A stretch of 64,000 nt of DNA. It comes from Candidatus Proelusimicrobium excrementi. Its GTDB lineage: Bacteria; Elusimicrobiota; Elusimicrobia; Elusimicrobiales; Elusimicrobiaceae. Made by a program: the position numbers and the translations under genes. Positions 17,235-26,800 of this stretch are shown here, piece by piece. The notes beneath the pieces are model-generated. The model was not told the origin of the DNA. It was given only the letters and a program-made list of their open reading frames with translations, and ran no database searches. The first letter of the stretch is position 1. Every line of letters begins with the position of its first letter. The stretch is from assembly GCA_934643455.1 (NCBI GenBank), contig CAKUBV010000001.1, positions 1-64,000 of the forward strand, given 5' to 3'.

Positions 17235-17980
17235 TGGATTTACAATGTAAAGTCGCCGTCATAACAGGCGCCAGCAGGGGTATAGGTTTTGCCATAGCCG
17301 AAGCTTTTTTGGCCAACGGCGCTAAAATCGCAATATGTTCTTCGGGCGAGGCGGGGGTAAATAAAGCTAAGGAGCTTTTACTCTCCAAATATCCCGGGGC
17401 GGATATCTTTACGGCCGCGGCCGACGTTTCCAAACGGGAAGACTGCGAAAGGTTTATAAACGGAGCGGCTGAACATTTTGGTAAAATAGATATATTGGTA
17501 AATAACGCCGGCATTACAAGGGATACCTTGGTAATGCGTATGAGCGAGGAAGACTGGGACGCCGTCTTAAACGTAAATTTGAAAGGTGCGTTTTTAATGT
17601 CGAAAGCGGCCGTAAAGCTTATGGTAAAGCAAAGAAGCGGCTGTATTATAAATATGTCTTCGGTCGTGGGGCAGAGCGGCAATGCCGCGCAGGCCAATTA
17701 CAGCGCGTCTAAAGCCGGTATAATAGGGCTTACTAAATCTCTGGCGAAAGAGTTTGCTTCAAGAAATATAAGGGCGAACGCCATTGCGCCGGGGTTTGTA
17801 AAGACTGAAATGACCGAGGTTTTAAAAGAGGACATCAAGAAAACAGTTCTTGAGAGTATTCCTCTTAAAAGATTTGCTGAAGTATCTGATATCGCCAACG
17901 CGGCGGTATTTCTGGCCTCAGACAATGCAGGCTACATAACCGGCCAGGTTTTGGCGGTTAACGGCGGATTATACATATAA
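17234..17980 (+). CDS. fabG: 3-oxoacyl-ACP reductase
   Basis: NADPH-dependent reduction in the fatty-acid elongation cycle. Short-chain dehydrogenase fold with TGASRGIG (cofactor motif), NNAGIT, catalytic Ser in SSVVG, YSASKAG (Tyr-Lys) and the C-terminal GGLYI. 248 aa. It overlaps plsX by 1 nt and is followed by acpP. fabH, fabD and fabF, often in this cluster, are absent from this segment. Confidence 0.93.
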   Translation: MDLQCKVAVITGASRGIGFAIAEAFLANGAKIAICSSGEAGVNKAKELLLSKYPGADIFTAAADVSKREDCERFINGAAEHFGKIDILVNNAGITRDTLVMRMSEEDWDAVLNVNLKGAFLMSKAAVKLMVKQRSGCIINMSSVVGQSGNAAQANYSASKAGIIGLTKSLAKEFASRNIRANAIAPGFVKTEMTEVLKEDIKKTVLESIPLKRFAEVSDIANAAVFLASDNAGYITGQVLAVNGGLYI

Positions 17981-18015
17981 TAAAATAAACGTTTTCTGTT
18001 TAAACGGAGGAAAAA

Positions 18016-18261
18016 ATGGACGCAAAAAATATAGAAGAAAGAGTAAAAAATATCATTGTTGAGCAGCTCAGGGTTGAGCCGGATCAAGTAAAACCGGAAG
18101 CCCAGTTCGTCAATGATTTGGGCGCCGATTCTTTGGATACGGTTGAACTTATTATGGCCCTTGAAGAGGAATTCGACATCGAAATCCCCGATGAGCAGGC
18201 TGAAAAAATCAAAACCGTAGGCGAAGCCTTGGAACACATCAAAGCCAAAGCCGCCAAATAA
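18016..18261 (+). CDS. acpP: Acyl carrier protein
   Basis: 81 aa acidic helical protein with the phosphopantetheine attachment site GADSLDTVEL (Ser). It carries growing acyl chains for FabG and others. cggagg SD before the ATG. It ends directly before the GTG start of rnc. Confidence 0.97.
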   Translation: MDAKNIEERVKNIIVEQLRVEPDQVKPEAQFVNDLGADSLDTVELIMALEEEFDIEIPDEQAEKIKTVGEALEHIKAKAAK

Positions 18262-18939
18262 GTGTTTTCTGATTTAGAGAAAGTATTAAATTATACTTTC
18301 CGAGATAAAAATATTTTAAGGGAAGCGCTCACTCACAAGTCCTATGCGGCGGAGTTCAGGCATAACAAAGACAATGAAAGGCTTGAATTCTTAGGCGACA
18401 GCGTACTTGGCTTGGTCGTCGCGGCTTATTTGTACAAGCTGCTTGACGCCAAAGAAGAGGGAGTGCTTTCCAAAATAAAAGCCAACTTGGTTTCCAGACG
18501 CAATTTATACTTTTGGGGTCAAAACCTTAAACTGGGCGAATATATGTTTTTAGGCCAAGGCGAGATCGCCAGCGGGGGCAGACAGCGCCAAAGTATACTT
18601 TCAAACGCGATGGAAGCGGTTGTAGGTGCCGTTTACCTTGACGGAGGTTTTGACGCCGCCAAGGACCTTATTCTTAAATGGCTTGAAACGCAAAAGATAG
18701 AGGCCGACGGCGGCGATTATAAAAGCGTTTTGCAGGAATATCTGCAGAAGCGCGGTAAAGGCGCGCCCGAATACGATGTGGTTTCCACAGTCGGGCCCGA
18801 ACATGATAAAACTTTTACCGTAAGGGTTACGCTGCTGGGCAGGGAGCTCGGCCGCGGAAAGGGGCACAACAAAAAAGCCGCGCAGCAAGCGGCCGCAAAA
18901 GAAGCTTTGGCCTATTATAATGCTTTAGGCAAAAAGTAG
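18262..18939 (+). CDS. rnc: Ribonuclease III
   Basis: Double-strand-specific RNase for rRNA and mRNA processing. N-terminal catalytic domain with the signature NERLEFLGDSVLGLV (residues about 37-51), then SNAMEAVVGAVYLDGG, and a C-terminal dsRBD (YKSVLQEYLQK ... GHNKKAAQQAAAKEAL). 225 aa. The start is GTG immediately after the acpP stop; no separate SD, so translation is coupled. Confidence 0.95.
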   Translation: MFSDLEKVLNYTFRDKNILREALTHKSYAAEFRHNKDNERLEFLGDSVLGLVVAAYLYKLLDAKEEGVLSKIKANLVSRRNLYFWGQNLKLGEYMFLGQGEIASGGRQRQSILSNAMEAVVGAVYLDGGFDAAKDLILKWLETQKIEADGGDYKSVLQEYLQKRGKGAPEYDVVSTVGPEHDKTFTVRVTLLGRELGRGKGHNKKAAQQAAAKEALAYYNALGKK

Positions 18940-18988
18940 TAAACTGAAAGATTTTAAGACTTTTTCGGGGATTAGGGGGAACTGTTTA

Positions 18989-20413
18989 ATGAAGAAGCCT
19001 GATTTTAAACTGGTTTTGAGCGGATTGCTTATACTTCCTTTATTGTTGCTTACCATTTATACATTTACTTCTGGCTCCGACAGCAAGAAAAACAAAATAA
19101 ACATATCCAGTTTGAAGCTTTCATCTCCTCAGGAGCTGCCGGACGAAATCGCCTCATATTTGGAAGAAGGCGATTATGAAACCGCAATTATCCGCATAGA
19201 AGAAGATTTGCGCGATCCCGACGTCCCGACCTCCAAGGGCGTTCCTCTTATAGTTATTGCGGCGGAAAAGAACAATTACGATACCGCCGCTCTTATAGCC
19301 GGCCTTGGCGCGGACGTAAATATGCGTGATGAGCGCACCAATGAAACCGCAATAATAAAAGCCGCAAAAAACAACAATGCCGATATGATGAGAATGCTTT
19401 TAGCCGCAGGGGCAGACATCAACGCGCAAAGCCGCCGCGGCGTAAGCGCGCTGGGCGAAAGCATTAAAAATCAGAATAAAGACATAATGGAATTTCTTAC
19501 GGCCAACGGTGCTCGCACCGGGGCGACTTTTGATAATTTAATGCGTTATGCCTATGCAAAAAACAATGTCGGCGTAAGCGCAATGCTGAGGGTCGGAGTC
19601 GATCCGAAGCAGAAAGATGTTAACGCCAACACGGCTTTAATGATATCGGCTTCCCAGGGCGATTTGCAGAGTTTCAAAGATCTTATGGCTTACGGTGCGG
19701 ATATTAACGCTCAAAACAAACAGGGTATGACGGCGCTTTTATACGCTTTGCGCGCCAATAACCGCGATTTGGTCAAAGAAATATTAACCCTGAACGATAC
19801 GGACGTAAACATTTCCAATGTGCTGGGGCAAAGCCCGTTATATTGGGCGGCTTATATCGGCGATGATATTGTGGTCAACGCTTTGCTCACCTTGGGCGCG
19901 GATTATAATAAGAAGACCAACAACAATCAAACCGCTTTGCAAATAGCCAAATTAAATAACAGAACTAAAGTCGTCCGCGTGATAGAAGACTTCATTAAAT
20001 ATAAGAATATGCCGCGCGACAAATCCGGCAAAGTGATAATTGACAAAAACGCCATAGCCCAGGATTTGAGAAGCAAAATAGAAGCCGACGACGCCAAAAA
20101 AGCCGCCGCACAGAAAAAGGCGTCAGCTAATAACGCTTCCTCGCAGAAAAAAGCTGCGCAGGCTCAGCAGCCGGCTCCGGTTCCCGGCACTGTTCCTCAA
20201 GGTTTTGACATGGACGCAATAACTAAGATGATGCAGCAGCAAGGGGCGGATCCCGCCGCAATACAAGCTATGCAGCAGGCGCAAAACGGAGGGGCGGCTT
20301 CTTCGGCACCTCAAGGGCAGGGTTCTTCTTCAAGGTCCAAATTCAAACCTAAGAGAACGTCCAAAAAGCAAACTAAAACGATAATAAACAAACTTGAAAC
20401 GCATTCTCTTTAA
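18989..20413 (+). CDS. Membrane-anchored ankyrin-repeat protein
   Basis: N-terminal membrane segment (residues about 9-28) after a basic start, then ankyrin repeats from about 75 to 345: recurring patterns such as GADVNMRDERTNETAIIKAA, GADINAQ and LLTLGADYNKKTNNNQTAL. The tail (370-474) is Gln/Ala/Ser-rich with a basic end (KPKRTSKKQTK). Probably a periplasmic or surface-facing protein-interaction module anchored in the inner membrane; the partner is unknown. It follows rnc by 49 bp and is closed by its own terminator. Confidence 0.85.
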   Translation: MKKPDFKLVLSGLLILPLLLLTIYTFTSGSDSKKNKINISSLKLSSPQELPDEIASYLEEGDYETAIIRIEEDLRDPDVPTSKGVPLIVIAAEKNNYDTAALIAGLGADVNMRDERTNETAIIKAAKNNNADMMRMLLAAGADINAQSRRGVSALGESIKNQNKDIMEFLTANGARTGATFDNLMRYAYAKNNVGVSAMLRVGVDPKQKDVNANTALMISASQGDLQSFKDLMAYGADINAQNKQGMTALLYALRANNRDLVKEILTLNDTDVNISNVLGQSPLYWAAYIGDDIVVNALLTLGADYNKKTNNNQTALQIAKLNNRTKVVRVIEDFIKYKNMPRDKSGKVIIDKNAIAQDLRSKIEADDAKKAAAQKKASANNASSQKKAAQAQQPAPVPGTVPQGFDMDAITKMMQQQGADPAAIQAMQQAQNGGAASSAPQGQGSSSRSKFKPKRTSKKQTKTIINKLETHSL

Positions 20414-20421
20414 TTTTGAAA

Positions 20422-20451
20422 GGGCCCGCCGCAAAAGGCGGGTTCTTTTTT
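20422..20451 (+). terminator. Terminator after ankyrin gene
   Basis: Stem cccgcc/ggcggg with loop gcaaaa, followed by ttctttttt. Confidence 0.85.
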
Positions 20452-20810
20452 ACATACGGCTCTTTTATACAGGCAGGCAATTTTTATAAGGGGCGATAAA
20501 GGCGGCAAAACTCCGGCGTATCGGCTGGCGATATAAGTTTTTTAAGCGGCTTTTATTTTTAATAATTTTACGCGGCGTAATTTTAATGTTTTTTGCTCTT
20601 AAAGGCTGTTTAAAACGGCGGTAAAACATTCTAATATTTTTAAGTGATTTTCTATTGATAAAAAAGTTAAAAAATAATGTTGAAAAACGGGGGGATTTCT
20701 TGTATACTAATAGTAGGGTTCTTGTATCTTCATGCCTTTTTACGGCTGCTTTTACGTCGTACAAGGGCCTTGCGTATTTATAATTTATTTTAGTTTGAAA
20801 GAGAGTTTTT
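20452..20810. other. Upstream region of the giant prepilin-like gene
   Basis: AT-rich non-coding stretch. It holds the consensus-like promoter at 20680-20708 and a 5' UTR of roughly 95 nt. A minus-strand frame across it has no signal or family features and is not supported as a gene. Confidence 0.5.
20680..20708 (+). promoter_or_regulatory. Sigma70-type promoter of the giant prepilin-like gene
   Basis: TTGAAA, 17-nt spacer with a G-run, TATACT. Transcription would start near 20715, about 95 nt before the ATG. Confidence 0.7.
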
Positions 20811-23800
20811 ATGAATAAATATTCACAAAAATTACGAAACTTCTTAGCTAGCATCTGGAAGTCCTTTTCCGCTGCGGTTTCTGCCGCGTCCGGAAAAGAG
20901 AAATCCGTATGGGCCTATGCGCCCGTACGCGCTTTTGGGCGCGGATTCACGTTGGTTGAACTGCTTGTAGTGGTTTTGGTTATCGGCATACTTGCCGCGA
21001 TAGCCTTACCGGCCTACAATCGTTCCGTCCAAAAAAGCAGAATGAGCGATGCTCTGAACGTCTTAGACATAGCTGCCTCCAAACAGCAGGCCAACTATGT
21101 CGCCGGGGAGGGGTATGCGTCAAGCTTTGACGATTTGTCTATCCCGGTACAGGGGCTGACGGGCAACATATCAACCAGTTTAACGGGCGTTAAGGCGGGG
21201 AACTTTACTTATTCCCTGCAAAACACCTGCGTAGTGGCTTCCAGGCCTGAAGACGCGGTTACAATTTACCGCAACTTCAATACCGACGAAACCGGTTGCG
21301 TGGGCGACGGCTGTAAACTGATTGACGGCGTCGTTCCCGCCATACCTATAGGCTGCGACGAGTTCGCTTCGGAAGACGAATCCGAGTCAGATATTACCCC
21401 TCCTTCCGTAATCAGTTGCTCTTTTGATAAATGTTTGGGTCCTGCGGGCACCTGTATCCCGACTAACGGCACCTGTATTCAGGGCCGCGTGATAACCCAA
21501 GCCTGCGGAAACGGCGGCGTCCAAATGAAGAAATGTTTGGAAGGCTGCCCCAACCGTTGGAGCGACTGGAGCGACTGTATCAACCAAACCTGTAAAGAAT
21601 CCGAACGCCCCGCCGCAATAGACAGAGCCGGCTGTGGATATTGTAAAAACGGAACCTCTTTTAAAGGCGTAAGAACCAGAAGCGTAACCTGCGACACTTC
21701 CTCCGGGCAGTGGATAACGGGTTCTTGGTCCACTTGCGTCAACGAAAATACCTGCGAAGAAACCAGCTGCACCGAAACCAACTCTTGCGAGTGCTCCGCT
21801 TCCGCGCGTCCGGCCACCAGCGTCGGCTGCGGAACGAGATGCGGCAACGGTCAGTATATGGGTATTCAAACCAGAACGGTAACCTGCAACAGGGCTACCG
21901 GCGAATGGTTTATTTCCAGCACGGGCGAATGCGCAGCTGAGCTTTCCTGCTGCCCCGGCGAAGTTTCCAAGAACGGCTGTCTGTGGGGCGTAAGTAAAAC
22001 CTGTCAGGCGAACGGCCAATGGGGCGAATGCAATTATAAATTCTGCACCGGCAAAGAACCCGATTCTCAAAGAGAATGCTCCGAGAGCGGGGACAGCGTA
22101 AGAACTTGCGGCATTCAAACCCGCAGCGTTGACTGCGATCTTTCCAAAGGCGAATACGTTACCGGCGCATGGAGCGGAACCTGCACCGCGCCGCTGTATC
22201 GTGTCGTACCGCCCACCGCTCAGTTCTGCGGAACTTGCGGCAGTCAGGATAGAACCTGCCAAAAAACCTGCGACGGTTTGGGTACGTGTATAGAATGGTC
22301 CGCCTGTGCGGAAGTTGCAGTTCCGCCTACAAGCCAGGCCAACTCTCAGTACTGCTCTTATCACGGCACCAAGAACAGCCCCGAGCAGTGCGTAAATAAA
22401 GATTTCACCACATACGGGAGCAAACCTAATTATATCGTAGACTTTGAAAATACAGGCACTTGCGCCTGCCATACTTATTTCTACGGCGGAACTTGCTCCA
22501 TAGAATGTTCCTTGCCTGGTAAATATTGGAATACCGGCAGCTGTGAAATGTGTACCAACAGCCCTGTCGGAAGATATTGGACCGGCAACGGTATCACGTC
22601 GTCCACCTGCCCGGATGCTTCCTGCACCAATAAACCTGTAGGGTACTATTGGACGGGCCACGGCGGCACCGCTTCCACCTGTGCCACGAACAGATGCACC
22701 AACTCCGTAGCGGGGCAATATTATACAAGCTTCAGCAATCTTGCCAAGACAAGCGGCTGGGAAACCGGCACTTCGCCTGTCGGCTGTTCCGTAGCGGCTT
22801 GTACCAACACTTATACCGGCAAATACTGGAATTCCGCCAACTGGACTACCAGCGCGACGGGCTGTTCCTTGGGCAACTGCACCAACGGTCAGACCGCCGG
22901 TAAATATTATACGGGCCACGGTAAAGCTTCCGCCGCCGGCTGTGCTACGGGCAATTGTACAAATGCCACGGCGGGCAAATACTATACTTCTTTCGCTAAG
23001 AACAGCATCAATAACGGATATTTGAATGATCCCGTAAGCTGCGAACTTGGCACTTGTACCAATACTTATGCCGGCAAATACTGGAACGCCGCAAACTGGA
23101 CTACCAGCGCGACGGGCTGTTCCTTAGGTAACTGCACCAACGGTCAGACCGCCGGTAAATACTATACGGGTCACGGCGGCACTTCCGCCACGGCTTGCGC
23201 TACGGGCAATTGTACACCCGTAATCGGCAAATACTTTACGTCTTTCGCCAAGTCAAACAGCGGCAACGGCTACTTAAACGACGCCACCAGCTGTGCGACG
23301 GGGAATTGTACCAACACTTACGCCGGCAAATATTGGAGCGCCGCCAACTGGACGACCAGTGCGACGGGCTGTAACAACAGCAATTGTTCCAATAATCAGA
23401 CTGCTGGTTATTATTACAGCGGTCACGGCGGCTCGGCCAATTCCTGCGCAACTACTAAATGTACCAATATTGTGGCAGGCAAATACTTTACGTCATTTGC
23501 CAAGTCAAGCAGCGGCAGCGGTTACTTAAACGACGCCGCCAGCTGCGCGACCGGCAATTGTACCAATAAAACTGTAGGTAAATACTGGGTAGCCAATTGG
23601 ACCAACAGTGCAACCGGCTGCTCTGAATCTACCTGTACGAACAAGACGACCGGTAAATACTGGACAACCCACGGCGGCACCTCCGCTACGGGCTGCGCGG
23701 AATCTGCCTGTACGAACAAGGCGATCGGTAAATACTGGACTGGTCACGGCGGTATCTCCGCCACCGGCTGCTCTGAAGCGACCTGCACCAATAAAACCAC

Positions 23801-26800
23801 GGGTAAATATTGGACGGGCCACGGCGGCACCTCTTCCACGGGCTGTGCGGAATCAACGTGTACCAATAAGACCTCCGGCTACTATTGGACGAGCCATGGC
23901 GGCACCTCCGCCGGCGGTTGTTCCAATGCCCAGTGCACCAATACCGAAAAAGGCAAATACTTTACGGGCCACGGCGGCACTTCCGCCACCGGCTGCGCTA
24001 AAGGCAATTGTACAAATACCTATGCCGGTAAATATTGGAGCGCGGCCAACTGGACGAACAGTGCAAGCGGCTGTACAAACAGCAACTGCACCAACGGCCA
24101 AAGCGCGGGCTACTATTACAGCGGCCACGGCGGCACGGCGAACTCTTGCGCTACGGCTAAATGTACCAATGCCGCGGCGGGGCAGTATTATACCTCCTTC
24201 GCCAAGTCCGGCACCGGCAGCGGTTATTTGAACTCCGCTTCCAGCTGCGGCGTCGCGGACTGCGCCAAAAATACCGGTTACTATTGGACTAATGCCGGCT
24301 CGGGTGCAAATGCGGGTACGTCTTCCACCTGTTCGCAGGCTTCCTGTACCAATAAGCCTACGGTAGCTTCTTACACGTCCCACGGCGGTACTTCAGCTTC
24401 CGGCTGTTCTTGGTCCTGCCCTGCCAATACTTGGAACGGCAGTGTGGGCGGCTCGGGCTTGCAGTGGACTAAGTCCTCTTCCGCCTGCGTATCCAAAGAA
24501 TATATCGCCTGCCCTTCGGGCTATCAAACCGGCGGTAAATTGGGCGTAAGAACTATTACTTACGGTATCAACGGAGCTGCGGCTTCAACCTCTGTTGACT
24601 ATTCAGCTTGCTACGGCACATACAGCAATACGTCTTGCTCTGAATACTCATCAACGTTTAACCGGGGCTCAAGCTCTAAGACTATTTATTCTAACGCAGC
24701 CGGCAACGGCACTAGAAAGACCGAATGGCCCTCAGTAGCGACTCAGTGCTACTATGACCAATCCGGCCAGGCCTGCCCCAGCGGCTATGTTGCAAGCGGC
24801 AGCGTTGCGGTCATACGTAACTATGCTGGCGGCACCAAACAATATAATGCCGGCGGATGTTACACTACGGCTTCTAATGCGTGCCCTGCGGGCTATCAAA
24901 CTGGCGGTAATTTAGCCGTCAAGAAGGTAACCTGCGGCAGTGTGTGGAACTCCAGCAACACCTGCTCAAGCGCAAGTCCGACGTATAAGACTAACGGCTG
25001 CTACGGCGATTCTTCAGGCCAAGCCTGCCCCAGCGGATATACTGACGGCGGCAATTTGGCTAAGAAGAGAGTAACCTCTACAGACAGCATATATAGAAGC
25101 ACTCTGAGCGTTAACAGCTCCACCACGACGTATAATGCCGGCGGATGTTACTACACAGCTTATAATGCGTGTCCTGCGGGCTATCAGGCGGGCGGTAATT
25201 TAGCCGTCAAGAAGGTAACCTGCGGCAGTGTGTGGAACTCCAGCAACACCTGCTCAAGCGCAAGTACGACGTATAAGACTAACGGTTGCTACGGCGATAC
25301 TTCAGGCCAAGCGTGCCCCAGCGGTTATACTTCGGGCGGAAGCGTAGGCGTTAAGAGGGTAACTTCTACCGACAGCACATATAGAAGCACTCTCAGCGTT
25401 AACAGCTCCAGCACGACATACAATTACTATAATTGTTACGCTAACGGTTCAGCTTCAAGCCAAACCTGCCCGAGCGGCTATACTGCCGGCGGCAATGTAG
25501 GCGTGAAGAATTACAGAACCTACTGCGGCAATACTGCTACGTCAACTCAGGGCGCATGCGGTACAACCAGGCAGAGCAATGTAACTTATAATTACTATAA
25601 TTGTTACGCTAACGGTTCAGCTTCAAGCCAAACCTGCCCGAGCGGCTATACTGCCGGCGGCAATGTAGGCGTGAAGAATTACAGAACCTACTGCGGCAAT
25701 ACTGCTACGTCAACTCAGGGCGCATGCGGTACAACTAGGCAGAGCAATGTAACTTATAATTACAGCAGCTGCTATGCATCCGGTTCCACAGGCGGTCAAT
25801 CATGCCCCAGCGGTTACAGCGGTTCCAGCATCAAGAATTACAGAAACTACTGCGGTAATACGGCTACGTCAACTCAGGGAGCATGCGGTACGGTTTCTGA
25901 GAAAAACGTAACATATAACCTGACAGGATGTTCTAAGACAAGCTCCAACAGCGGTTGGACGACTTACAGCGGTTATTATTACAATAGTAACCCCTCTGAT
26001 TCACAATGTGTGAGAACGTCCCGCACGGATACTATAAAGTGTACGGATACTGCGGCCGCGAGCACCAGCTCCTGCAGCACCAGCACGACCACCGGCACCA
26101 CGTATTATAACCATTCATCTTGTTATAAGAACGGTTCCGCAACTGGTCAGGCCTGCCCCATCGGTTACAGCGGTTCCAGCACCAAGAATTACAGAACGCA
26201 CTTAACCTGCACGAGCTCAACATCGAACTCCTGCAGCTCCAGCGAGACGATTGACGTAACATATAATCTGACAGGATGTTCTAAGCCGAATCCCGTAAGC
26301 AGTTGGACGAGTTACAGCGGTTATTATTACAATACTAACCCCTCTGATTCAGGCTGTGTGAGAACGTCCCGCACGGATACTATAAAGTGTACGGATACTG
26401 CGGCCGCGAGCACCGGCTCCTGCAGCACCAGCACGACCACCGGCACCACGTATTATAACCATTCATCTTGTTATAAGAACGGTTCTGGCACGGGATATGG
26501 CTGCCCCAGCGGGTACAGCGGTTCCAGCACCAGGAATTACAGAACGCACTTAACCTGCACGAGCTCAACATCGAACTCCTGCAGCTCCAGCGAGACGGTT
26601 GACGTAACATATAACCTGACAGGATGTTCTAAGACAAGAGTCGACAACGGTTGGACGAGTTACAGCGGTTATTATTACAATAATAACCCCTCTGATTCAG
26701 GCTGTGTACAAACGTCCCGCACGGATACTGTAAAGTGTACGGATACTGCGGCCGCGAGCACCGGCTCCTGCAGCACCAGCACGACCACCGGTACCACGTA

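Noticed and set aside
21387..22919. Open frame of 510 codons on the minus strand inside the giant gene
   Set aside because: It has no signal peptide, SD or family motif, and its Ala/Gly/Arg composition is what the reverse complement of the Cys/Thr/Gly repeat codons gives. The same holds for the antisense frames at 6914-7657, 12454-12915 and 46822-47697.
22554..24400. Regular 75-bp repeats suggesting a CRISPR array
   Set aside because: The repeats are in frame, vary at silent positions, have no unique spacers between identical repeats, and no cas gene is near. They encode Cys-rich protein repeats.
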